Both the position numbers and the translations under genes were made by a program. This document shows, piece after piece, positions 1 to 6,886 of a DNA stretch of 11,649 nt. Under the pieces are notes generated by a model. It saw only the letters and a list, made by a program, of their open reading frames with translations. It did no database searches and had not been told where the DNA came from. The DNA is taken from the NCBI GenBank assembly GCA_946547205.1, contig CAMNPA010000012.1, positions 1 through 11,649 of the forward strand, given 5' to 3'. The stretch's first letter is position 1. The number at the start of each line of letters is the position of its first letter. This DNA comes from an uncultured Selenomonadales bacterium (GTDB lineage: Bacteria; Bacillota; Negativicutes; Selenomonadales; Selenomonadaceae).

Positions 1-915
1 CTTGAAATTGCGGCGGCGGGCGGTCACAACGTTTTAATGGTCGGCGTGCCCGGCTCCGGAAAAACTATGCTCGCCAAAAGAATGAGTTCAATCCTTCCCG
101 AAATGACGCGCGAAGAAGCTCTGGAAGTCACGAAGATTTACAGCATCGCGGGCAAGTTGTCGCAAGGGTCGGGACTCGTGACTAAACGTCCGTTTCAAAA
201 TCCGAATCATGATGCGTCGACTGCGGCGATAATCGGCGGCGGAGCAACACCTTCGCCCGGTCAAGTCACATTGGCGCACAACGGAGTTCTCTTCCTTGAC
301 GAGCTGCCCGAATTCAAAAAGAATACGCTTGAGGCTCTGCGCGAACCGTTGGAAGAACGCCAAATCACAATCAGCAGAGTCAGCGGCACGTTGACTTTTC
401 CGTCAAGCATGATTCTGATTTGCGCAATGAATCCTTGTCCGTGCGGTTGGTACGGCGACAACGATCACTATTGCCGCTGTTCGACGCTCGACATAAAAAA
501 ATACACGCGCCGATTGTCCGGGCCGCTGCTTGACCGAATCGACATTCAAATTCGTGTGCCGCGCGTCAAATACGACGAACTTAGCTCCAAACGTAGAAAC
601 GAGCCGTCAAGCGTGATTCGCGAACGTGTTTCAGCCGCAAGACAAATTCAGACGCGACGATTGGAAAAATATCATCTGTTCTGCAACGCGCAAATGCCGC
701 ACGCGCTGATTCAAAAGCTGTGCATTCTTGAACCTGACGCCGAGAAATTGCTCAAGGAAATTTTTGAGACGAAGAAACTTTCCGCGCGCTCTTACGACAG
801 GATTATCAAGGTCGGGCGGACAATCGCGGACTTGGCGGGCGGTACAGAATTGATTGCAGCTAAACACATTGCCGAGGCGATAAAGTTGCGCAGTGACTTT
901 GAACTTGACAATTAA
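1..915 (+). CDS. comM: YifB/ComM family Mg-chelatase-like AAA+ ATPase, 3' part
   Basis: The gene is cut by the left edge: the frame is open from base 1 and the first in-window ATG (base 37) is internal. About 304 codons remain of a family that is usually about 500 residues, so the N-terminal Lon-protease-like domain lies outside. Seen, counting from the window edge: Walker A GVPGSGKT (15-22), Walker B VLFLDE (about 96-101), the family signature MNPCPCGWYGD (about 143-153) followed by further cysteines (CRC), and the C-terminal Mg_chelatase_C segment with RSYDRIIKVGRTIADLAG. In proteobacteria ComM is a hexameric helicase that aids branch migration in natural transformation; in Bacillota the role is less clear. 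It converges with the SCIFF/polyprenyl synthase pair. Family assignment is very secure, exact function less so. Confidence 0.95.
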   Translation, partial: LEIAAAGGHNVLMVGVPGSGKTMLAKRMSSILPEMTREEALEVTKIYSIAGKLSQGSGLVTKRPFQNPNHDASTAAIIGGGATPSPGQVTLAHNGVLFLDELPEFKKNTLEALREPLEERQITISRVSGTLTFPSSMILICAMNPCPCGWYGDNDHYCRCSTLDIKKYTRRLSGPLLDRIDIQIRVPRVKYDELSSKRRNEPSSVIRERVSAARQIQTRRLEKYHLFCNAQMPHALIQKLCILEPDAEKLLKEIFETKKLSARSYDRIIKVGRTIADLAGGTELIAAKHIAEAIKLRSDFELDN

Positions 916-924
916 CAAACAAAA

Positions 925-955
925 AAAACTCTTCGCCAATTTGACGGAGAGTTTT
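925..955. terminator. Bidirectional intrinsic terminator between comM and the SCIFF gene
   Basis: AAAACTCT (925-932) pairs with AGAGTTTT (948-955), and the stem extends inward by T.G, C-G and G-C pairs to a 9-base loop. On the plus strand it is followed by TTTTAATTTT; read on the minus strand it runs into eight T residues. It therefore fits termination of both converging transcripts. Confidence 0.8.
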
Positions 956-973
956 AATTTTGCCGAGATGAAA

Positions 974-1120
974 TTATTTTTTCTGACGTTCGCAGACTTG
1001 ATTGCCGACGGTGCAGCTGGTTTTGCAGGCACTTTGGCACGACGCTTGACATTCGCCGCAACCGCCTTGCTTAATCGTCGCTTGAAGATTCGGCTTGTTG
1101 ATTGTCTTGATGTGTTTCAT
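974..1120 (-). CDS. SCIFF (six-cysteines-in-forty-five) ranthipeptide precursor
   Basis: A 48-residue gene that is easy to miss because of its size. It begins MKHIKTINKPNLQ and has six cysteines at 21, 24, 28, 32, 36 and 43, spaced C-x2-C-x3-C-x3-C-x3-C-x6-C. The core contains GCGECQASCQSACKTSC followed by TVGNQVCE, which matches the strongly conserved SCIFF family (TIGR03973 type) found in nearly all Clostridia. These peptides are RiPP precursors in which a SPASM-type radical SAM enzyme installs cysteine-to-threonine thioether links (ranthipeptides); Thr34 and Thr37 are candidate acceptors here. A GGGAG ribosome site lies 8 bases before the ATG. It starts 21 bases after the polyprenyl synthase stop, so the two are probably cotranscribed, and a terminator follows directly. 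The maturase, usually adjacent, is absent from both sides. The biological role of SCIFF is not settled; a signalling role has been proposed. Confidence 0.93.
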   Translation of the reverse strand: MKHIKTINKPNLQATIKQGGCGECQASCQSACKTSCTVGNQVCERQKK

Positions 1121-1141
1121 GTTATCAGCTCCCAAAAAATT

Positions 1142-2119
1142 TTATCGCGTGCGGTCAACTACGAAGTCCGCAATTTGTTCGAGCGCAAGGCTTACGGAAG
1201 TTTTCAGCGTCAACGGCAGATTAATCCGCGCCGAATCAATGTGAGCCTCTGCTCTCGTGCGACAGTAGTCAACCGCGTCCGTGGCACTAATAATTTTTAT
1301 CGCGGCGTCAATGTCGGCAGTCGTGACTTTGTCGCGCGTGACAAGTTTTTTCAGCGTGGAAGCGTCATCACTCGTGGCAAGTGCGCGAATCACCGGCAAG
1401 GTTATCACGCCGCTTTTCAAGTCGCCGCCGTGAGGTTTGCCCGTAATTTTTTCGTCGCCGAAGAAATCCAAAAGGTCGTCAATGATTTGGAACGCGAGCC
1501 CCAAGCCCGAACCGTAAGCCGTCAGATTTTCGACTTCGCGGTCGTTCATTGCAGAGACAATCGCTCCGAGTCGACAACAGCTTGACAAAAAAATTGCCGT
1601 CTTGAGATTGATGCGCATGTAATATTCGCTCATGGTCGGCACGACGAACAGCGATCTGTCCTGCATGATTTCGCCGATGCAAAGATTTTTGACGAGTTTT
1701 GACAAAATCGTCGAGACTTGTGCGCCGTAATCATTTTCCGCAACGAGTTGAAAAGCTTTGGCAAAAAGATAGTCGCCGATTAGAACAGCAATTTGCGCGC
1801 CGTATTTGGAATTCGCCGTTTCGACTCCGCGACGTTTTTTGGACGTGTCTATTATGTCGTCGTGAACGAGGCTTGCCGTGTGAATCAGCTCAAGTGCCGT
1901 TGCAAGCGGCATTGTCTTTTCGGGCGGGCAAGAATCTTTTGCGTTGGCGCACAACAGGAAAAGCATTGGACGCAGTCTTTTGCCGCCGCGAATCAACGGT
2001 GCGCACGCCTCGCAAATGAACGGGTCTTCCGCGATTGCTCCTCTGATTTGCTCTTCAAGTGTCTGTAAATTTTTTGCCGCTGTGTCGTTCAATGCCGCCA
2101 CGAAGTTCAACAATCTCAC
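1142..2119 (-). CDS. Long-chain all-trans polyprenyl diphosphate synthase
   Basis: About 325 residues, full length for the family. Seen: GGKRLRP (45-51), the first aspartate-rich motif DDIID (87-91) followed by RRG, GDYLFAKAF (about 115-123), the second aspartate-rich motif QIIDDLLDF (212-219), and KPHGGDLKSG. The first motif is the simple DDxxD form without the two-residue insertion of IspA-type farnesyl synthases. This points to a hepta-, octa- or nonaprenyl synthase (HepT/IspB-like) that makes the quinone side chain by adding isopentenyl diphosphate units. Chain length cannot be read from sequence alone. The start is uncertain: the GTG at 2117-2119 overlaps an AGGTGA that could instead serve as ribosome site for the TTG three codons later (2108-2110). 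A well-formed promoter lies upstream and the SCIFF gene follows in the same unit. Confidence 0.93.
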   Translation of the reverse strand: MRLLNFVAALNDTAAKNLQTLEEQIRGAIAEDPFICEACAPLIRGGKRLRPMLFLLCANAKDSCPPEKTMPLATALELIHTASLVHDDIIDTSKKRRGVETANSKYGAQIAVLIGDYLFAKAFQLVAENDYGAQVSTILSKLVKNLCIGEIMQDRSLFVVPTMSEYYMRINLKTAIFLSSCCRLGAIVSAMNDREVENLTAYGSGLGLAFQIIDDLLDFFGDEKITGKPHGGDLKSGVITLPVIRALATSDDASTLKKLVTRDKVTTADIDAAIKIISATDAVDYCRTRAEAHIDSARINLPLTLKTSVSLALEQIADFVVDRTR

Positions 2120-2142
2120 CTGCTCTTTTCAAGTTGCAAGTT

Positions 2143-2171
2143 ATAATAGCACAGCGCGGAATCAAAATCAA
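2143..2171 (-). promoter_or_regulatory. Sigma-A type promoter for the polyprenyl synthase/SCIFF unit
   Basis: On the minus strand TTGATT (2166-2171) is separated by exactly 17 bases from TATTAT (2143-2148). The -10 box is preceded by TGC, giving an extended -10. It sits about 24 bases before the start codon and just clear of the neighbouring gene remnant. Confidence 0.7.
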
Positions 2172-2178
2172 TTCAAAA

Positions 2179-2468
2179 TTAATCTGCCTGATTTGAACGT
2201 CGACGAATCTCGCGCAACTCGTCGGCTAAATTTTTTTTGAGTTTGTCGGTCAAGTCGTCCAAAGTTTTCGCGTCGAAAGTGTAAGTGACATTGGGCGCGC
2301 CGTTGATTCGAGCTTCGCCGCTGAATTCGTCGCTGTAAATGTTGAAGTACAAAACAAAATCGCTGTCAAGTTCAAGAACTTTGGCAAAGAATTTTTACTG
2401 CTGTCGTCGATGTCAATAAAAGAAAACACATTTTGCAAAACCGCCAACTCAAAAAGTGTAGCAAAATC
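2179..2468 (-). pseudogene. Broken remnant related to the hypothetical gene at 6209-6886
   Basis: Bases 2194-2375 match 6215-6396 in the same orientation over 182 bp with two mismatches (2352 and 2371), both synonymous. The copy encodes the last part of the hypothetical protein (LDSDFVLYFNIYSDEF through REIRRRS) and then leaves homology, ending in NQAD and TAA at 2179-2181. Upstream of 2376 the sequence differs from the intact gene but still looks coding: ATLFELAVLQNVFSF, IDIDDSSK, then, after a one-base shift at the five-A run (T run 2392-2396 on plus), KFFAKVLELDSDF. No convincing start or ribosome site exists and a stop (2469-2471) blocks the frame. I read it as the frameshifted 3' half of a paralog, or a relocated gene fragment. 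It fills the space between two divergent promoters, so that interval holds no working gene. Confidence 0.75.
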
Positions 2469-2478
2469 TCAAAAAGTG
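2448..2478. repeat. 11-base direct repeat upstream of the BMP/kinase promoter, possible operator
   Basis: CTCAAAAAGTG occurs at 2448-2458 and again at 2468-2478, a 20-base period (about two helical turns). The repeats end about 26 bases before the -10 box at 2505, just upstream of where a -35 box would sit, the usual place for an activating response regulator. The first copy overlaps the end of the gene remnant, so the repeat could be a chance leftover. Confidence 0.4.
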
Positions 2479-2501
2479 GTCGAAAAATCTTTTTAGTGCT
2501 G

Positions 2502-2510
2502 TGCTACAAT
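2502..2510 (+). promoter_or_regulatory. Extended -10 promoter for the BMP protein/kinase operon
   Basis: TGCTACAAT gives a TACAAT -10 box (2505-2510) with an upstream TGn extension. No good -35 box is found at 16-18 bases spacing, which fits either an extended -10 promoter or dependence on an activator. The transcript start would fall about 40 bases before the gene. Confidence 0.55.
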
Positions 2511-2558
2511 CATAGCGGTATTTTATATGCCGTAAATTTTTATGAGGAGAGTGTGGCG

Positions 2559-3671
2559 ATGAATTTTTTATCTGAGAAAAAACGGTTCAAAATCTTACTT
2601 GTATTGGGCGGAATTATTGTAGCCGCGATAGTGTATCTGCTGATTTTCGCTTTCGATACGGAGCTGGATAAGCGTCAAGATAAAATCGGCTTTATAATTC
2701 TCGGTGATATTCGCGAAAAAGGTTGGAATGAATCACACTACAGCGGAATTAAGGCGGCGTGCGAAGAATTTGGCTTGGAACTTTTGGTTCGCGATAACGT
2801 TCCGGAAAATTCCGGTCAATGTCCCAAAGCGGTTGAGGAATTGGCAGCCGAAGGAGCCGGCGCGATTTTTCTTGTAAGTTTCAATTACGCTTCCGAAGTT
2901 CGTTCGCTGATTGATAAATATCCGCATATTTCGTTCGTAAACACTTCGACTTTGGAACACGCCAGAAATTTAACGTCAACTTTTGCGCGAATGTATCAAG
3001 GGCGTTATCTTTCCGGAATGTTGGCGGGCTTGAAGACGAAATCGAACGTTATCGGCTACGTTGCCGCCATGAAAAATTCAGAAGTTTGTCGCGGGATAAA
3101 TTCTTTTACTCTCGGCGTTCAAAGTGTCAATCCAAAAGCAAGAGTTCTTGTCATGTGGACGGGCGATTGGCAAGCTGAAGATATTGAGGCTGAACACGCT
3201 AAAAAGTTGATTGAAAAATACGGCGCGGACATTCTGACTTATCATCAAGATGTTGACACGGTCGGAAAGATTGCAGAACAATATGGCGTCGATTTCATTG
3301 CTTACAATGCGCATCTCGAAGGCTATTCCGAACATTATTTGGCGTCGGTGATTTGCCGCTGGGATTTATATTACAAGGACATTTTGCAGAAATATTTAAA
3401 GGGCGAGCTGTTTTCGATAAGAGATAACTGGGTCGGAGTTGAACAGGGCGTCATAACTCTGGCGGATTATTCCGATTTGGTTACGCCGCAAATACGTTTG
3501 GCGATTAACTCTGCGCAGAAAGATTTGGTTGCCAACAAAAATCTGATTTTCAGCGGCGAGATTTATGATAATCAAGGGAAATTGCGTTGCGGAAAGAATC
3601 AAGTAATTGACGATAAGGAACTTTTGCGCAGTATTGATTGGTTGGTTAAGGGAGTGGAAGTCGTTGAATAA
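2559..3671 (+). CDS. Membrane-anchored BMP/PnrA-family substrate-binding protein, probable sensor partner
   Basis: 370 residues from the ATG preceded by AGGAGA (2545-2550) at 8 bases; an earlier in-frame start at 2433 lies before the promoter and is rejected. Residues 11-31 (KILLVLGGIIVAAIVYLLIFA) form one hydrophobic segment with no lipobox cysteine, so it is a signal anchor rather than the lipoprotein signal usual for this family. The rest follows the periplasmic-binding-protein fold of BMP/Med/PnrA proteins: FIILGDIREKGWNESHYSG (about 45-63), a YQGRYLSGMLAG segment (146-157), VIGYVAAMKNSEVCRGINSF (164-183) and YHQDVDTVGKIAEQYGVDFI (228-247). Characterised relatives bind purine nucleosides; the ligand here is unknown. 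No permease or ATPase gene is nearby. Its stop overlaps the start of the hybrid kinase by 8 bases, so the two are translationally coupled, suggesting that it presents a ligand to the kinase. Confidence 0.85.
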   Translation: MNFLSEKKRFKILLVLGGIIVAAIVYLLIFAFDTELDKRQDKIGFIILGDIREKGWNESHYSGIKAACEEFGLELLVRDNVPENSGQCPKAVEELAAEGAGAIFLVSFNYASEVRSLIDKYPHISFVNTSTLEHARNLTSTFARMYQGRYLSGMLAGLKTKSNVIGYVAAMKNSEVCRGINSFTLGVQSVNPKARVLVMWTGDWQAEDIEAEHAKKLIEKYGADILTYHQDVDTVGKIAEQYGVDFIAYNAHLEGYSEHYLASVICRWDLYYKDILQKYLKGELFSIRDNWVGVEQGVITLADYSDLVTPQIRLAINSAQKDLVANKNLIFSGEIYDNQGKLRCGKNQVIDDKELLRSIDWLVKGVEVVE

Positions 3672-6126
3672 AAAATTTGCGATACAAATCGTTTGCCTGA
3701 TCATCGCGTTGAGTGTGGTAGGATTTTTAATGCAACAGAGATTCGGCAACATGTTGAACGCGACATTGGAGCAGACGATAGCGAATCAGACTTCCGACAT
3801 GGCGATAGTGGCAGAAGAGCGATTCAAACAGGAATTGGCACAACTGCAGATAGCTGCCGATTATTTGGCGAATCATCCGAATCGGGAAGAGTGGCGAGCT
3901 TTTTTACCGATATTGTCCAAAAATAATGCGGGCGTCACGGTCGGGATAATATATCCGAGCGGCGAGGCGATTTTCGGTGAGGCTCTATCAAAATCCGAAT
4001 TCATTCGATTGCCGATGGCGGCGCGTGGAAATAATGTAGTGGATTATTGTTCGGGCAAAGGCTTATTGTTCGCGGTGCCGGTGACAAAGGACGGTTTGAT
4101 TTATGCTGTTGTTTATCGGCTTTACGCGGAAAATTTGCTGACAGATTTATTTGGACTGGTCGAATACAATTCGGACAGCCGGCTTTTGATTCAAGAGCGC
4201 AACGGCAAAGTCATTGTCCCATATAAAAACTACAACGAAGACGACAGCGGATTTTTCAGAGATCCGTCGATTGTGGCGAGTTTTAAGATAGTGCGCGAAA
4301 GATTGACGAATCATCGAGCCGCCGCCGTCTATTACGAAGGCAATCGCGGAAAATATTTTTTGTTCGGCGCAGACTTGCCGCAAACGAATTGCTCAATGGT
4401 CGGCTATGTTCCTTGGGATGCCGTCGCGGGCAGTATTGCAAGAATCAACACAATGATTTTTATCCTGACGACGCTTTTGCTGGTGTTGTTTCTCGTCGCG
4501 AGCATTTATCTGTTTTTGATTAACGAGAAGGCGCAGAAGTCGGACGAATTCAAACGCGAAAAACAGCAAGCTGACCAAGCTAATCAAGCAAAAAGCGCGT
4601 TCCTTGCCAATATGAGCCACGAGATTAGAACGCCGATTAACGCAATCATCGGCATGAACGAAATGATTCTGCGCGAGAGTCAAGAAAGCAACACGATTAA
4701 ATATTCCCAAAACGTCGCCGTTGCCAGTGAGTCGCTCTTGTCGATTATAAATGATATTCTTGACTTCAGTAAAATTGAAAGCGGCAAAATGGAATTGGTC
4801 GAGGAAAATTACAAGCTCAATGAAATCGTCAAAAATCTTGCCAACATGATTAAGCCGCGCGCAGAAAAGAAAAGTCTTAAGTTCAAAGTGAACGTCGATA
4901 AAAATATTCCGAACGAATTATTCGGCGACAGCGTGAGGATTCGGCAAGTTGCAATAAATTTTCTGACCAACGCCGTAAAATATACTCAAGCCGGCAGTGT
5001 CACTTTCAATGTAGGTTTTGAAAAGCGCGGCACTGATGAAATCGTTTTGATTTTCAGCGTTAAAGATACGGGCATAGGAATTCGCGAAGACGACAGAAAA
5101 AAATTGTTCACGGACTTTCAGCGGCTCGACATGAAGAAAAATAAAAATATTGAGGGCACGGGGCTTGGCTTGGCGATAACTTATAGGCTCGTCAAAATGA
5201 TGAACGGTTGGATAACAGTCGACAGCGTTTACGGCGAAGGCTCGACGTTTACCGTCAGGATTCCGCAAAAATTTTCCGGCAATGAGATTGTCGGCGCGTT
5301 CAGTGAAGAATCGGTTGCCGCGCAGAAAAAATATCAGCCGTCCTTCATTGCGCCCGATGCAAAAATTTTGGTCGTCGACGATAACGAGATGAATTTATTC
5401 GTCGTTGCGGGCTTGCTCAAGGAAACACAAATAAAAATCGATACGGCGACAAGCGGCACGGCGGCTTTGAAAAAACTTGCCGAAATTCATTACGACGCAA
5501 TTTTTCTTGACCAAATGATGCCGAACCTTGACGGCATCCAAACTTTAAGGCTGGCAAAGGAAATGCCGGAGAACAAGTCAAAAAATTCTCCGATTATAGC
5601 TTTGACCGCAAACGCAATCAGCGGAGCCAAAGAAATGTTTTTGCGCGAAGGATTCAGCGATTATTTGGGCAAACCTATTGACCCGAAAAGTCTGGAAAAA
5701 ATATTGACGAAATATCTGCCGCCGGAAAAAGTTCAAGCTCCGACGAATCAAAGTTCGGAGCTCGATTCCAAAAAAATTTCTGCCTATGAATATCTTAACG
5801 TCGAACTCGGCTTGCAATACAGCGGCGACATGCCCGACATGTATAAAACTATGCTTGAAATGTTTTGCAATCTCAAAACCGATAAAAAAGCGGCTCTGCA
5901 AAAATCTTTCGACGAGGAAGATTGGAAAAATTACACGATTCAGATTCACGCCCTAAAGTCTACGTCGCTTTCAATCGGCGGCGAGAAAACTTCCGAAGTC
6001 GCCAAACAACTTGAGCAAGCCGGAAAATCGCAAAACATTGACTTTATCAAAGCAAATCACTCCGACGCAATGACTTTATACGATAAACTGGCAGAGGATT
6101 GCCAAAAATATCTCCACGTGAACTAG
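3664..6126 (+). CDS. Hybrid sensor histidine kinase with receiver and HPt domains
   Basis: 820 residues from the TTG at 3664, chosen because AAGGGAG (3648-3654) lies 9 bases upstream and the protein then begins directly with a membrane segment; the ATG at 3607 is deep inside the preceding gene. Order: TM1 (about 5-22), an extracytoplasmic Cache-like sensor region (about 25-262, with RGNNVVDYCSGKGLLFAVPV), TM2 (about 264-286), a coiled linker, and HisKA with MSHEIRTPINAI and phospho-acceptor His319. The HATPase follows with its N box at Asn436, DTGIGI at 468 and GTGLGLAI at 498. The receiver has Asp572/Asp573, phospho-acceptor Asp616 (FLDQMMPNLDG), Thr648 and Lys670. A C-terminal HPt domain has His762 in IHALKSTSLSIGG. 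All catalytic residues are present, so a full His-Asp-His relay is predicted, ending on an external response regulator not encoded here. The coupled BMP protein upstream is the likely signal partner. Confidence 0.95.
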   Translation: MNKKFAIQIVCLIIALSVVGFLMQQRFGNMLNATLEQTIANQTSDMAIVAEERFKQELAQLQIAADYLANHPNREEWRAFLPILSKNNAGVTVGIIYPSGEAIFGEALSKSEFIRLPMAARGNNVVDYCSGKGLLFAVPVTKDGLIYAVVYRLYAENLLTDLFGLVEYNSDSRLLIQERNGKVIVPYKNYNEDDSGFFRDPSIVASFKIVRERLTNHRAAAVYYEGNRGKYFLFGADLPQTNCSMVGYVPWDAVAGSIARINTMIFILTTLLLVLFLVASIYLFLINEKAQKSDEFKREKQQADQANQAKSAFLANMSHEIRTPINAIIGMNEMILRESQESNTIKYSQNVAVASESLLSIINDILDFSKIESGKMELVEENYKLNEIVKNLANMIKPRAEKKSLKFKVNVDKNIPNELFGDSVRIRQVAINFLTNAVKYTQAGSVTFNVGFEKRGTDEIVLIFSVKDTGIGIREDDRKKLFTDFQRLDMKKNKNIEGTGLGLAITYRLVKMMNGWITVDSVYGEGSTFTVRIPQKFSGNEIVGAFSEESVAAQKKYQPSFIAPDAKILVVDDNEMNLFVVAGLLKETQIKIDTATSGTAALKKLAEIHYDAIFLDQMMPNLDGIQTLRLAKEMPENKSKNSPIIALTANAISGAKEMFLREGFSDYLGKPIDPKSLEKILTKYLPPEKVQAPTNQSSELDSKKISAYEYLNVELGLQYSGDMPDMYKTMLEMFCNLKTDKKAALQKSFDEEDWKNYTIQIHALKSTSLSIGGEKTSEVAKQLEQAGKSQNIDFIKANHSDAMTLYDKLAEDCQKYLHVN

Positions 6127-6135
6127 GACGCGTTT

Positions 6136-6156
6136 TTCTGCAAATGTTTCGCAGAA
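6136..6156 (+). other. Small hairpin just after the kinase stop
   Basis: TTCTGC (6136-6141) pairs with GCAGAA (6151-6156) across a 9-base loop, 9 bases after the stop codon. It lacks a T run and so is unlikely to terminate alone; it may protect the mRNA 3' end. Confidence 0.35.
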
Positions 6157-6172
6157 GGTGACTGACAATAAA

Positions 6173-6206
6173 AAAACTCCCGCAAGAATTTTCCTGCGGG
6201 AATTTT
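6173..6206. terminator. Bidirectional intrinsic terminator between the kinase and the minus-strand operon
   Basis: TCCCGCA (6178-6184) pairs with TGCGGGA (6195-6201) around a loop of about 10 bases, with flanking A and T runs that extend the stem and give a T run on each strand (ATTTTCTTT on plus, GTTTTTT on minus). It fits the end of the kinase transcript and of the converging transcript that ends at 6209. Confidence 0.85.
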
Positions 6207-6208
6207 CT

Positions 6209-6886
6209 TTAGGCTGAACGTCGACGAATCTCGCGCAACTCGTCGGCTAAATTTTTTTTGAGTTTGTCGGTCAAGTCGTCCAAAGTTTTCGCGTCGAAAG
6301 TGTAAGTGACATTGGGCGCGCCGTTGATTCGAGCTTCGCCGCTGAATTCGTCGCTGTAAATGTTGAAGTACAGAACAAAATCGCTGTCAAGCTCAAAGTC
6401 CGCGTAATTGACGACGATAAACGAGCCGTTGGTGACTTCGACGGGCGCGGCAGGTTTTATGAAAAGTTCAAAGCCTTCAAGCGTCGCGGGCAATTCGGAG
6501 CCGTAAGTCCACGCGTCGATATTTTTTTCGCGCAGAAAATCGTTGAGCTTGCCGTTGCGAGTTTCGCGCAGATTTTTTATCACGGCGACAAGTTCAGCGT
6601 CGAGCAGCTCTTTGAAGTGCGCAAAGTCCGTCGTGAAAAATTTCGTCAGACAAAATTCCGTCAAGCCAATTCGTTGGCGAACTTTGAATTCATTCGTCTC
6701 CGTGTGAAAGTAAGTCGTCAAGGCGCAATGATTTTCGTCGTCGGTGCACGTGAAAAATATAAACTTGTCCTCGTCGGGCGCGAAGATTTTTTTCAGCGTG
6801 AAGCCGTCAATCTCAACGGGCAAATTCTCCGCGAAGTGAAGTTCAGCACTCTGCGCGACGAGCTTTTTTGTGATGTCGTCCTGCAA
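6209..6886 (-). CDS. Hypothetical cytoplasmic protein
   Basis: 225 residues. I do not recognise the family. It is acidic and rich in Phe, Asp, Glu and Lys, has no signal peptide or membrane segment, and ends in a charged stretch LTDKLKKNLADELREIRRRS that should be helical. Two blocks have a similar feel (N-terminal LPVEIDGFTLKKIF and later LPATLEGFELFIKP), hinting at an internally duplicated domain. The start is TTG (6884-6886) with AAGGAG 8 bases upstream. It is the last gene of the minus-strand operon, where Bacillota commonly carry argR and recN after nadK. Both ends of this gene have been copied elsewhere: the 5' end in a tandem repeat directly upstream and the 3' end at 2194-2375. Confidence 0.75.
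   Translation of the reverse strand: MQDDITKKLVAQSAELHFAENLPVEIDGFTLKKIFAPDEDKFIFFTCTDDENHCALTTYFHTETNEFKVRQRIGLTEFCLTKFFTTDFAHFKELLDAELVAVIKNLRETRNGKLNDFLREKNIDAWTYGSELPATLEGFELFIKPAAPVEVTNGSFIVVNYADFELDSDFVLYFNIYSDEFSGEARINGAPNVTYTFDAKTLDDLTDKLKKNLADELREIRRRSA

Noticed and set aside
893..1585. Long plus-strand open frame opposite the SCIFF gene and the polyprenyl synthase
   Set aside because: It lies antisense to two well-supported genes, lacks a ribosome site and domain logic, and spans the bidirectional terminator.
2433..2558. N-terminal extension of the BMP protein
   Set aside because: It starts upstream of the -10 box and has no ribosome site, whereas the ATG at 2559 has AGGAGA at 8 bases and begins a signal anchor.
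3607..3663. Earlier ATG start for the hybrid kinase
   Set aside because: It would overlap the BMP gene by 65 bases and put hydrophilic residues before the first membrane segment; the TTG at 3664 has a well-spaced AAGGGAG.
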